From: Diplolepis rosae
Lineage: Eukaryota; Arthropoda; Insecta; Hymenoptera; Diplolepididae
Assembly: GCA_030998225.1 (NCBI GenBank)
Contig: JAPYXD010000677.1
Location: 14,383,501 to 14,447,500 of the forward strand
Direction: 5' to 3'
Length of the DNA: 64,000 nt
Positions 1-11,542 of this stretch are shown here, piece after piece. The notes under the pieces are model-generated. The model ran no database searches and was not told the DNA's origin. It saw only the letters and a list, made by a program, of their open reading frames with translations. Each line of letters opens with the position of its first letter. Position 1 is the stretch's first letter. The position numbers and the translations under genes are program-made.

Positions 1-761
1 TTTTTAAAAAATTTCAATTTTTGTTTATTGCTAAATAAAAAATTAATAACAATAAACAAGCATTTGTTTATAACTGTGTTCGTTAGTCCAAATTATTACA
101 AACATTTAAAAGTGAAAATTGTTAAATTCGGTCAATTTTTGACGAAGTTAAAGACAATTGAAAAAAAAGTTCTCGCGAATAATTGAAAAAATAGATTTTT
201 ACCCCAAAAACGTAATTGCCGATAAATCTCAGAAAAATTTTTTTTCGGCCCCCAAAAAAAATACGTGTCTCATTATTTCGATCAAAGAGCAACATATTTA
301 AGTTTCGTTAAAAAATAAATTCGTGTCCCGAATGGACCGGTTGAATTGAGATGGAAAGCATCAAGTACTTTTTTACGTTATTAAAACATTAAACGCGTTT
401 TTCTCAAAACTGATTTTTTCAAATCGGCAAGACACGCCATTTCAACAATTTTCAACTGCTTGACACGAATCTTGTTCTGATTAAAATATTATTTAATTAT
501 CTAGTGGAATGCTTACAATTTTTGAGATTGGTTAACAAATGATTATTTGTTTAACAAATTAAGGCTGCTTTTTTGGGCGAAAATTGAGTGTTACATTCAA
601 ATGCTTATCGCTTTTGCAAAAATGAGTATTTTTTTACAATCTTGGGTACTTCACTGGACAATCCTATAAACATTAGGAAAATAGTATATTTCGTATCAAG
701 TGCGGAAAGGCGTTGATACCTGATACGAGTTGTGGCGTGATACAAACGATTTTTTTTGTTA
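1..761. other. A+T-rich non-coding flank
   Basis: No convincing coding sequence. A 26-base stretch at 682-707 (agtatatttcg then tatcaagtgcggaaa) recurs inverted at 63422-63449, so part of this flank belongs to an interspersed repeat, probably linked to the hairpin element that follows it. Confidence 0.5.
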
Positions 762-886
762 GCTGTATACCGATAGTTAGCCGAGTCGGTGTCGTTTTGC
801 GTGCGGTAAATTGATTTTCCCGCAAGTGGTGAAAAATCAACTCTCCGCACGCAAAACGACACCAAAAAGGTTAACTTACGGTGTAC
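762..886. repeat. Palindromic MITE-like hairpin, family J copy 1
   Basis: The motif GGTGTCGTTTTGCGTGCGG near 789 returns as its reverse complement near 847-866. Outer arms (taccgatagttagcc against ggttaacttacggtgta) extend the hairpin. Copies occur at 62950-63105 and 63264-63350. There is no coding capacity, so this is a short non-autonomous inverted-repeat element. Confidence 0.7.
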
Positions 887-2994
887 GTTGGACAAAAAAT
901 TAGTTTGTTGGTTCCAGGTGCAAATCTTAATTTTTAGAATTTCTTGTCGCGGGTGACCTCCGAAAGAATTTTTTTTCTGGACATGGCAATACTCAGCCAC
1001 CATTTGGTATTTCTTAACAAAAAATGTTGTTATAAAGTTAATATATTAGTTAATAAACTCTATAAATTTTAAATACTTTACGTTTTGTTATCTGCCTGAA
1101 ATGAAATCATAAAAATGACACTATTTTTGGAGACTCAAAGGTGATGAAACCCCGTAAACAAATTTCTTTGTAGGAAAAACAAGTTTTTTTCTAAAATAAG
1201 AAAAGGAGAATAAATAAACGATGTTTTGGAATAAATAATTTTCCGAGTGTTAGACTAATCTAGTATTGAAGAAGGCTTGCTATTTTCATTTAACTGGCCT
1301 CATTCTATCAGTCGATGCTTTTTCTCATCATCAATAATAAATTAAAGCTGTCTGAATTACTGTAACGACTATAAAAAATTACATGAGATGCATGAAAGTA
1401 TTACAAATGTACATATACTATAAGTACAGTACTTTTGTTTAACCGACATATATATGCATTAAATATGAATACAAATCGAACTATCCTCCCATTATAAATT
1501 TCTTTCTCCTTCACAGGGCAAAGTAATTTTATACTCGTTAATGAATAAATAAAAAATGTGTTTCATTTTCGTAACTACTAATTGAACTAGTGGTTATAAT
1601 AATGGGTAATTTCAAAGAATAAATACTTTATACTTATTCTACGTATCTATAGAAGATTATATTAATAAATATAAGATGCCTTGTGGAATGGTTCAAGTTT
1701 GATTAAAATTGCCATATTCCTTTAAGAATGGACAATTAAATGTATAAAATATTCAATGTGCATTACCAAAAGTCAGTTTTAATTTAAAGAGACAGTTTTT
1801 TCTGTGACTTTGAAGCATATTGCAAAGAGTACTATATCAACAAACTACGGTGGCAGTATGAAAAAAGAAATAAAAACAGGGGGTGGATGCAGTGAGAACC
1901 TGAAATCGGATTCGGTCGTTTGACAGGAACTGTTTGACGTGGAAGGGTACGCACACTAAGCTTGGAAAACCAATCGAATTACCGAACAAAATCGATTTCG
2001 ATTAAGTTCGGTGCTCTTTAAAACAAGCAGCTCTCTTGCTTTTATAGGCCGATTTCAATAATTCCCATGTGCAAATTCAACTCTGGAAACATATCAACAT
2101 CTGAAGATAAACATTAAAAGGATTAGTATATATTTTGTCTTGAAAAGTAAGAGGAAAAATGGTTTCTTTCATAAAAATAAAAAAAATTAATGGTTGGATT
2201 TTTTTGCTGTATTTCTACAAATTTTTCATTTGAATAAAGCAAAGTATTTTTGCGTTAGAGAAATCTTCAAAATGAATTTTTATACCTTAAAAATATTTCA
2301 GTTTTATTATAGGATCAAATGAATAGTTGTTTGTTCTCACTCAAAAAAAATTTTACTGGTCTATCTCTAAATTAATGACTAAAGTTTTTATTTTCAAAAA
2401 ATACATTTACTGTTAATGATTATTTTGTTGCATAAAAAGATAACAGATTTGTAATGCAAACAGTCGCAAACTTTATAGTAGTCGTTAAATGTCAAAACTG
2501 ATAGTTTTATTGCCTTAAATACGTTAAAAATATATATATTTCGTACATTAGAGTTGCTTTATATTTTCATTTTATGGTCAGAATGAAGTACTCATGCAGA
2601 AGAAGTTTGATACTATCTGTTTCACGCTGGAAGTTTATTGCACGCACAAGTCCAATCTCTCTACACGTCACTAAAAAGAACTTCATTAATAAACAACAGC
2701 AAGAACAAATTAAGAAAATTCTTGCTCTTGAGTTTTTCGAAATTTTCTGATTTAATTAAAATGTTAGTTAGATATTCAGAATAATTTGCCATGTTTCATT
2801 AAAAAAATAATTTTGAATAACAAAAGTGTTAATTTGATTTAAAATAGTATAATATTTAAAAATACCTAATATATGAAATTGAAATTAAAAGCTGAAACAG
2901 TGAAATTTATAAGATTTTTACATATTTATTTAGACACATATATTAAACGCTTTTATCTATTCTAAGAATAAAAAATTATCTATATACCATCTGT
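887..2994. other. Intergenic or intronic A+T-rich sequence
   Basis: Nothing recognisable as a gene. 1880-2040 is slightly more GC-rich and looks single-copy, but no reading frame, splice signal or RNA fold stands out. Confidence 0.5.
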
Positions 2995-3267
2995 ACTCTC
3001 TAAATATGAATCAGTCAAAAACAACTGATTATCAGTGAAATTTGACTGATTCAAATAGCTAAAAAGAGGTTACTGTAAATCATTCAAATCCCACTGATTG
3101 CTTCAGTGAACATTAACTGATTTAACAGTGAAAAGATTTTTTCCACTGATTCAATCAGTGATAATCAACTGATTTAACAGTGAAATATATTTTGTCACTG
3201 GTGAATCAGTTAAAAGGCAAGTCACTGATTTAATCTGTGGAAATTTGACTGATTCAGATTTAGAGTA
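2995..3267. repeat. Family B MITE, copy 1 (CAGTGAAA/TTTGACTGATT element)
   Basis: It begins actctctaaat.tgaatcag and ends ctgattcagatttagagta, which are mutual inverted repeats. The interior is a string of ACTGATT/AATCAGT motifs in both orientations separated by TTTGACTG and CAGTGAAA. The same 215-275 bp pattern recurs at 17359, 23031, 32906, 33617 and 57800. No ORF is present; this is a non-autonomous TIR element. Confidence 0.8.
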
Positions 3268-3993
3268 TTGTAGTAGAAGAAATACGGATAGTAACCCTTG
3301 CAATATTTGCACACGAGGAACTAGTATGTATTTTATTAAGTACAATACAGACGACAACCTTTACTATCTGTATCATATCAAGTATAATACAGGTGGTAAC
3401 CCGTATAATACTCTATTCTCAGAATATAGATGAGCATTTTTATAGTAAATCGCTAGTCTGATATTTGAGATAATGTAAACTGATTACGAAATACCAGAGG
3501 GTACATTTTTCCTTATTCAATAAGAGAAAAATTTATATGATATAAAGTAACTGATGTGACCATCGAGAGGCTGTCGGTGCATAAATTCAATACTTCTTGA
3601 CGTACCCTGCAGCGACGTCTATCATCCACCTATAGTGGAAACTTTATTCTGCGTCCGTTCTGCACATTTCTATGATAACATATTCAACGTCCAACTCGTA
3701 TGTCACTGCATTTCTTTTCTAGAGTATATTTTTATTCACGCTGCTTCTTTTCAGAATATTCTACTAAAACATGTTTATTTTTCAAAAATATTATAATTTG
3801 TTTTGAAACATATACAGACTAATCAAATTACGAATTTAGGGAAAAAAAAACATTTCCTGAAAATGCCAGAAATTAACTGACTCATTATCAAATAACTGTT
3901 CATTTGTTTCTATCACTTAGAGTGATATTAATTTTTAGTCGAGATGCCGAAATATAATTTATTGGAAAATCAGTAGTCTTACCATCCATAGTT
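3268..3993. other. Unassigned sequence
   Basis: No gene found. 3545-3690 has higher GC than its surroundings and looks single-copy (candidate conserved non-coding sequence). The short frames here have no domain signature. Confidence 0.4.
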
Positions 3994-5378
3994 GAAGGCA
4001 GGGATGCAAGAACCGGGCGAGCGTTCGAAGTGCGTAAAAGAATTCTCCAAATCAGGAGAATGAGTATGGGTAATTTTTTTTCGAAAATCCTACTTTTAAA
4101 AATATGAAAATGTAGTTTTTACACTACCGGTCAAAATTGTAATATCTTCTTCAGAATTTAACAAAATGACTTCATTCTGGAATCATTTTCTAGAGAATTT
4201 TTATGGCATTCAATTCATGAGAAGAACAAGTTTTATCACTCACAGAATTAAAATTAAGATTATTTAAGTAGTCATCGAAAAACTTACGAACTTTTGCGGC
4301 CAAAATTTTTCGGATTAATTAGACCACAAAAATGTGTCATGGCAAATATATTAAGCAGTGTTAGGGGAAGTTTTCTGTAAAAAAATATTTTGTTTAGATG
4401 AAAATTATAGAATACACAGCGAGTTGAAGTCAAAAGCGCTCGGCGCTCAAAGCGATTTCCATGCGACTTTTTCATCTTTTCAAGCTGTAAGAATCACATC
4501 AGTTAAAAGACATGATTCCAATCACTTTTATTATAAGTACACTCAGAAAAAAAAATCCTTTTCTATCAAGATCAATACTCTTAATCGGAAAATTTTTTCT
4601 TTTCAAATCAAAACTATACATTATTTAAATTGAAAAGACCCTTTTATTTTCTAAATTTGAATATACATCGCCGTTTTTAATCAAAAAGATTGTTTCCTGA
4701 ATGTAAATTGCCATTAAGACCAAATTAATTTATTGCCGTCATTTAGTAGCCTTTAAATATCCACAAATTTAATTAATTTTCTATTGAGTATATAAACAAA
4801 AGAAACAAAACAAAAGAGCTTCTGAGTTTAGAAATAACAGATAGGACAAATAAAAGATTTGCGAAACATTTTTTATGTTGACTGAAATAGTGAAAATGCA
4901 GATATAAGTGAATCGACTTTTTAACCTTGTACACAAAGTAAATTATAAATTATTTTCGATTTGAGTAGAGTCTTCTTGATTTAAGAAGAATATTCTTTTT
5001 AATTTGAAAAGAATCATTTTCATTCAAAATTAGTCCTTGGAAAAAAAGGTTCTTTTTATTTTAAATAATGTATCGTTTTTATATGAAAAGAAAAATCTTT
5101 CAGTTCAAGAGTATTCCTCTTAATTCAAAAGGATTTTTATTACAAGTGTACTTATAATAAAAATGAATGGAATCATTTCTTTCAAATGATGTGATTCTTG
5201 CAGCTTGAAAAGATGAAAAAGTCGCGCAGAAATCACTTCGAGCGGCAGCGCTTTTTACTTCAACTCATATTTTTAAAAGTAAGATTTTCGAAAAAAAATT
5301 TCCCATGCTCATTCTCGTGATTTGGACAATACTTTTATGCGTTTCAAACGCTCGCCCGGTTCTTGCATCCCAGCCTTC
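3994..5378. repeat. Family K element with long terminal inverted repeats
   Basis: The left end reads gaaggcagggatgcaagaac and the right end is its near-exact reverse complement, with arms running about 110 bp. A second pair of inner arms (around 4419-4546 and 5140-5265, sharing gagttgaagt.aaaagcgct) is contiguous with the outer arm on the right but separated from it on the left by about 310 bp, so the left arm has taken an insertion. No transposase is present; this looks like a non-autonomous snapback element of about 1.4 kb. Confidence 0.75.
4122..4320. repeat. Tc1-like MITE fragment nested in element K
   Basis: It starts after a TA with cactaccggtcaaaattgt, the same terminus as the elements at 31753 and 43319. 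Its inner sequence (tcactcacagaatt.aaattaagat) matches the right arm of 31753-32357. The right terminus is too diverged to place exactly. Confidence 0.5.
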
Positions 5379-6487
5379 AGTTAATATTATAATAAAGAGT
5401 TTGGTTTGCGATTGATGAGGATAAAGTATAAAGAAGAAAATTCTTCAATATATCAAAATCGTAGCGAATTTTTATTGGCTATGGGTTTGCCAACTTTATC
5501 AAGCTTTATTAAGAAAAAAAACACTGAACAATAAACGTATAAAATTCTCATAAAAAATCTTTTTTTCTTAAAAGGTGAATAAAAATATAAAAATTTAGTT
5601 TTTCCTGACAAATTTCAGAAAAAATCCATGAGCTTGTAGAGATTATTGTCGCAAAAATTTAGGAAAATGTTTTTCGGAAAGAATTTTACATTGTGTATTT
5701 TGAATTTAAAAATAATTTTCTCATTATGTAACCAATAAATTTTTAATTCCATTAGGTGTAATTCACTCTTGAGGTATTTGGCTGGTAGAAAAACAATCCC
5801 TGGTAAAAAAGATAATTTTTACTTCTGAGAATTGCAATACTATTATTACTGATACCGTTTAAGAAAGAATATGACGGACAATCGGAAAAAAATTTAGTCG
5901 CTCCGACTGTTAGCTATTTCTTTTTCATTTATAATTTTCTCTCACCGAGATTTTTTATTTTTTTTAGTAAAAGTGTGGACAGTTTTATTTGGAATAAAAT
6001 AAGTTAGGAAAAGTTTAAATCCGATAAAATGTATAGATGTTTTATTGGTGGAATCATATTCTTCACAACTTTGGCTAATAAGAGTCGATAATAAATCATT
6101 GCATATGAAAAAACTAAAGAAATCCTCACTTTATGATTTCAGGTATTAGGAAATCTCAGTAAAAAATTTCCTTTCCAAGAAACAAACTTTCAATCATTAA
6201 AACCCAATATTTCTCGAGAATTAGTATTGAACAAAAACAACAAAAAGTTGTAAAAGAAATCATATTTATTTTTTCCAACATTTTTTCGTGTAAGATAATC
6301 TTTTCTCATTCAAATGATATCATTAATATTCATATTCTGAACTTATGTTGACTTTTTATTGATAATTGAAGGTATATCTTGATGTTTATAGTTGGTTTTA
6401 GAGTCCAAGATTAATAAAAAGCTTCAAGTTTTATTTAATCAGTCTCTGATCAGGACTTTCTTTAGTATTTATTTTGAATCTAAAAAA
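5379..6487. other. Unassigned A+T-rich sequence
   Basis: No gene or RNA seen. The segment contains only short spurious frames and homopolymer-rich sequence. Confidence 0.5.
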
Positions 6488-7880
6488 ATGTGCCCGCTTA
6501 GCGGGCACATTCTCATCGCGCGCAATTCGCAAGTGTGAGCGCGCCTAGGGCACGCGATTTGATCATCGCGCTTCGCGCTCCGTTCTTTCTGGACCTCGCG
6601 CTTCGCACTCGGTCTTGTGCTCTTCGCATACATTTTAAAGTTTATTTCTTATAATTTAATACTGAAGCTCAAATCAATTTTATAATATTAAAGATGATGT
6701 AAATTACTCATTTTCTCAAATTCACTGAATTTCTTTTTCAGTTTAAGTGAAATAGGAAATTCAATTTACTTAAAGCTCTATCTTAAGGAACACATTCTCA
6801 TCATGGCGCTCGCGCTTCGCGCTCGATTTTCTGTATACATTTCAGTAACTTTTTAATAAATTACATGATTAAAATTATTTATTTTCTTCCAAATATTTAA
6901 AAAAGGAAAAACAATCGTAGACTTTATTTAAGGAAACGATTTTGCAGAATAACGCTTATTTTGTTATCACATATTTTGGTGAAAAAAATCGAATTTTTTC
7001 AATATTAAAAATCAAAACATAAAATATACATCCTGTCGAGAAATTTCTTAATAAGAATGTGTAGAACTCATTTAGGCAAATAATTTTTCATCCAAACGTT
7101 TTTTATGTATCTTACATATTTTGTCTAAAAAATGGAATTCTTGAATTTTAATCGTATTTTTTGGAATTGAAACGAAAAATATGTTTTTTCAGAAACTGTG
7201 TGAGACAAAATTTGTAGATCTTTTTGAAACGAACAACTTTGTATTCTTACGTTTTTTTCGTATTTCACATATTATTGTTAAAAAATTGAATTTTGGATTT
7301 TCAATAGTTTTTTTTTAAATTAAAAAGAAAAATATGCATCTTATGAAAAAATGTTACAATTCAAATTTGTAGGTATTTATGTAGGAAATATTGTATCATT
7401 ACGTTTTTCCGTATCTCGTGTAATTTAACTGGAAAATGGAATTTTGATATTGACTTTTTTCAAGTTTTAATATGCTGTAACATTTCTAATTTTGATTCAA
7501 TCAAAAATGTTATCAGGATAATTTGTAGAAATTTATGAGCACTATTAAAAACCAGTATTGAAACTTTTGATTTTTTCAAAAAGTTATTTTCAAAAACACA
7601 GAAGTAGTGCTCAATCCCTCAATTTTGATTGTATGTGACTGGTTAGCGAACTTGTCCTTACTTTTTCGGCTCCGATAAAGTGTACCAAAGCTCAATTCAA
7701 TCTGATAATTCTATCGAGAGTTATGCCGCACACGACCTACAGACAGACAGACAGACAGACACTTTCGTAAAAACCGCTTTTTCTGACTCAGGGGGTCTCA
7801 GAACGTAAAGATTTGATGAAAATTTCGAAAGTCATTTTTCACATAAAACCAATACTTTCTCATATGATGAGAATGTAAAA
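6488..7880. repeat. Family A element, copy 1 (about 1.4 kb)
   Basis: The left end has a GC hairpin (GCCCGC, short loop, GCGGGC) followed by acattctcatcgcgcgc. The right end is gatgagaatgt, the inverse of acattctcatc. Near the right end are a (GACA)n run at 7740-7760 and the motif actcagggggtctca. The interior repeats a degenerate unit beginning cgttttttcgtat.tcacata near 6957, 7096, 7250 and 7402. Copies are at 25551-26935, 37791-39120 and, more decayed, 39895-41384. No protein is encoded. The class is undetermined; a Helitron-like or retroelement-derived origin is possible. Confidence 0.75.
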
Positions 7881-8251
7881 ATACAGATAAAGAAGTTGAT
7901 AACTTAGGGTGTCTTTGATGGAAAATTTAAGAATTTACGTTTTGATATAAAAGTTAATAAAAAAACTTGAAATTTCTTCAGAATAAAATACTTTAAAACA
8001 AGTGGCAAAAAGAGTTTAACAATTTATGCACAATGAATAATAAAACTTTGAAAAAAATGCATAGTATCATGCTGCAGATTCTTTTCTAGAGATTTTTCGT
8101 ACAACTACCTTAAATATCTTGATGTAACATTTTCCTGACTTTGCGCACAAACTAATAATAATATTGCAATTCTTGAATATTTTTTCCAAAACCTGTTGCA
8201 TTCTACAATTATTTACGTTTTATGAACTCTTGAAACTTAAACCAACTAACA
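7881..8251. other. Repeat fragments
   Basis: 8068-8114 ends in aactaccttaaat, like the termini of the TTAA-flanked family D. 8150-8200 (ctaataataatattgc.attcttgaata) resembles 17945-18010. This is probably a patchwork of old TE pieces; no gene seen. Confidence 0.35.
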
Positions 8252-8663
8252 CCCTGGCGAAAGTATTGGATTGAAATTTACTCCGAGCGAATCTAAAAAA
8301 CGTTTTGTATCTCGTTTGATGAAAAACAGTCAAAAATAAATACGAATGAATACGAACCAAGTTCTCAATCTAAATAAATCCGAGCTTGGATCAATACAAA
8401 CCGGATTTTCATACAGAATTGATTTGAACCATTCCGGCCCCTTATTCATTTGGATTAAACATTTAGTTTCGATCAATCTGAGCTCGGATTGATTCGGATT
8501 AATGCCTTGAACTGAATCGGATTCAGTCGGATTGATTTCCGACTGTTTTTTATCAAACAAGGTACAAAGTATTTTTCGGATTGGTTCAGAAACAGATTCT
8601 AGAATAGCTCGGAATAGCTTTGATTCACTCAAAATGAATTTCAATCCGATACTTTCACCAGGG
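8252..8663. repeat. Family N TIR element
   Basis: The left end ccctggcgaaagtattggat is matched inverted by atccgatactttcaccaggg at the right end, with arms of about 40 bp (attgaaatt and its inverse follow). The interior carries several copies of gattcggatt/aatccga. About 410 bp long. The reading frame inside it is a by-product of the repeat. Confidence 0.75.
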
Positions 8664-9847
8664 CATTTACCTAGTGATATTTAGATAATTGGCATAACCT
8701 TAGCGGTGAGAAACCGTGAAAAGGCGACTCATACCATAAAGACAAATTAAGTTGCACCGCCCGTCCGTGTGTCAATGATGTAGGAAAAGTGCACGTTAAT
8801 TAAACGCGTTTTAGGATTCGTGTGGCTGCCGCTTTGGTCGTATAGCACCAGATTGATGAGCGTTATAAGTAAGAACATCATAGGCAGAAATTTAAGGTCG
8901 GCGTCAAAGCTACAATTCACGTGGCATGTGCAAACCGCGTTACTCTTAGTGACCACGCCATGCGTACTATATTCTACCAGGCGCAAATGTACCGCGCATA
9001 GAACTACGTTTACGTGCTTACCAACCCTTACGTCTTCATCTGACTAGAAGGAACTCCGCCCACGCGTTTCATAAGCTATCCTGCCTTAGTCGGTAATTGA
9101 GTTGCGCTACTTCCTGTTAAGTTAGCTCGAGTCACTACCGTTTCTGTCGGAAATGCACCTTATCGCTGGCTTAGCGCGAAAAAATCAGCCACCACTTTCC
9201 TGCATACGCCTCTTTAACTATCCTTGAAACAGCTTCGAGCCTCTGTTCAGTCAACTGCAATTTTTCAGTTAAATTTCACGTTGCAACTTCACTTTCTCGT
9301 AAATTCTTGAATTTAATAACGTCAGTAACTCTCAGGAAATTTTCAACGAGCAATAATGTGATTTATGTCTTTAGCTGATTAAGAAAAAAGATCTTTTTTT
9401 TCTCAAATCATAGGGACATCCGATGTGAAGATATTCAGTCGGTAAGATTATTCAGACTAATCAACTCTCAAAATTAATTCATTTTATCAAATTATAGATT
9501 AAATAAATATTGGTAATTTTAAATTTCAAGAATTTGAAAATGTTCGAAATCTCAAAATACAAAAAACACGACCAAATTTGGAAGGACAAAATTTCTTAAA
9601 ATAAAGGATTGTGAGTAACTAACAAAGGAGGAAAAAAAGGCAACTTTCCAAAACCCCTTTCTTATTTTTCTTTCTTTCGTCCTCTTTTGTCCTTATTACC
9701 CACAACCATCTACATAAAAAAAATCTGCCCGTCTTCATCTAATCCTTCTAGAATAATTTTCGAGATTTAAAATGTAGTCCAAGTCATATATATATTTTAA
9801 TATTATTAACAAATATTTTGAATTGAATTTGATTTTGAGATTATCAC
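8664..9847. other. Single-copy island of higher GC, no gene assigned
   Basis: 8700-9260 is clearly richer in GC and CpG than its flanks and shares no sequence with the repeat families here. Short frames exist on both strands; one on the - strand has a hydrophobic start near 8903, but no splice context or known domain. It could be promoter, 5' UTR or conserved non-coding DNA of the downstream Ig gene. This is inference from composition only. Confidence 0.4.
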
Positions 9848-10774
9848 GGAGAAAAATGGATATTGACCCATAATATCTAGTTATTGAGGCACAATGTCAG
9901 TAGCATTCAACTATGTGACAAACATTTAGATTTTATACTTCAATGCCTGCAGATATTGAAAAAAAGATATTAACCACCAGTATCTCAGATATTGAACTTG
10001 ATTATCTCAGATATTAAGAATGAATATTCGAGATACTAAACTTCTGAATATCCTCGTTAGTAAACTTGAATGCCTGAGGTACTAGAGTTGACTATCTCAG
10101 ATATTTAACATCAATATCAGGTACACTGGAAATGTAAGTTATAGATGTTACATCAGCTCAATATCTAAGATACTCAAAATATTATTTTAAAGGTTATAAA
10201 ATAACTACATATTCAGTTTTTAGAAAAAAGTCAAATTATATTTTATTATGTTCTTTTCTGTAAAAGTAATGTGGATGTTTGAACCAAATTTTCATTATCT
10301 GGCATGTCTAAAATTAATTTAATGTTCTTGTTAGAAATTTAAACTTAACACTAAGGTTAGATTTCATTTTCGGCTATAAACCACATATAGAGAAAATATA
10401 TAACTTATATGTTTTACTTACCGCATCTCAAGTTAATGACCCGATCACTTTTATTCCATTGGAAACACTTATTAGAATTTAAGTAAACTTTAATAAACTT
10501 TTAAAATTTATCTTTCCGGAACGCTGCAAGCATGTCAATCTTAGATTCACTTAGATTTCGATGAGAGCGAAAATGTGATCACATAACCTTTATATATATA
10601 CGCGCGCACTTCATGCTTCAATATCTAAACTATTGAATCTGAATATCAAATGTTACTTCTCGGCAAAATCTTATATATTGAAAAAAAAAATTTTAATATT
10701 GCGTGTCAATATCTAGATATTATGGATGAATATTTCCTATTTGAATATCTACTTTTCAATATCCATTTTTCTCC
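9848..10774. repeat. Family L TIR element rich in GATATT/AATATC
   Basis: The left end ggagaaaaatggatattga has its reverse complement tcaatatccatttttctcc at the right end. The roughly 930-bp interior is crowded with tatctcagatatt-type motifs and short ATATC palindromes. No ORF; non-autonomous element. Confidence 0.75.
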
Positions 10775-11540
10775 ATGGACACTGTGAAACCAAGTATGAA
10801 CTTTTTAAGAACCTTTCAATGGATTTCACGACAGTCCATTCATTTATTTAAAATGAAAGTGTCAAACACGCAGTTGAAATAAATGAAAAAATTTAACACT
10901 TTATTCCAACCTCTAAAATGACAGATTCAAAGTCTAATCTACAAATTTGATTTAGTTACTATCGTTTTCATTGCTTACTCTTCTTGCTGTAATTATCGCG
11001 CGATTTCTCCGGACTCGTCCAGTGCTCTTTATTTTGGGCATTTTAATTAGCACGCACAGAAATTAAACACATACACTATCGAACATAATCATTAATATCT
11101 TTGGCATAATTTAAAGAACACGGGTTCAAGACTGGAGGCGATCTAAAAACACAAGCACAGTCAAAGTAGGTGGCGCTGTAACCCCAACAACTATTGAACA
11201 AGGATCAAGGTTGGCTTCATTCTACATCAAAGAAATTCGCCATGTTGTAGCCAAATAATAATTTTCCAAGTTGGGGCCAAACTTGTAATAGGGCAAAAAT
11301 TTGGCAATTTCCACACGGGCCTATAGAAATTTCGCGAATAATTTAGGAAATATTCAAATTGACCAAAGACGTTGGAATAATTCACTGAAGTATTTCTTGA
11401 AAAAATTAACGTTTATATATTTCTTACATTCCAAACATTAGTGTAAAAAAAAGTTTTAATTCAAGTCTGGGAATCGATTAAATTTGAGATCTGGCATAAA
11501 CTAGACCATTAGGAAAGGACAGAATTATGAGTTTAAACAC
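10775..11540. other. Unassigned sequence
   Basis: No gene seen. 11110-11340 has mixed composition and might be an old TE remnant, but no ends are visible. Confidence 0.4.
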
Positions 11541-11542
11541 TA

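Noticed and set aside
8747..8986. Minus-strand frame with a hydrophobic, signal-like start
   Set aside because: No splice donor, no domain, and short. The hydrophobic run could be chance. Kept only as part of a GC-richer island.
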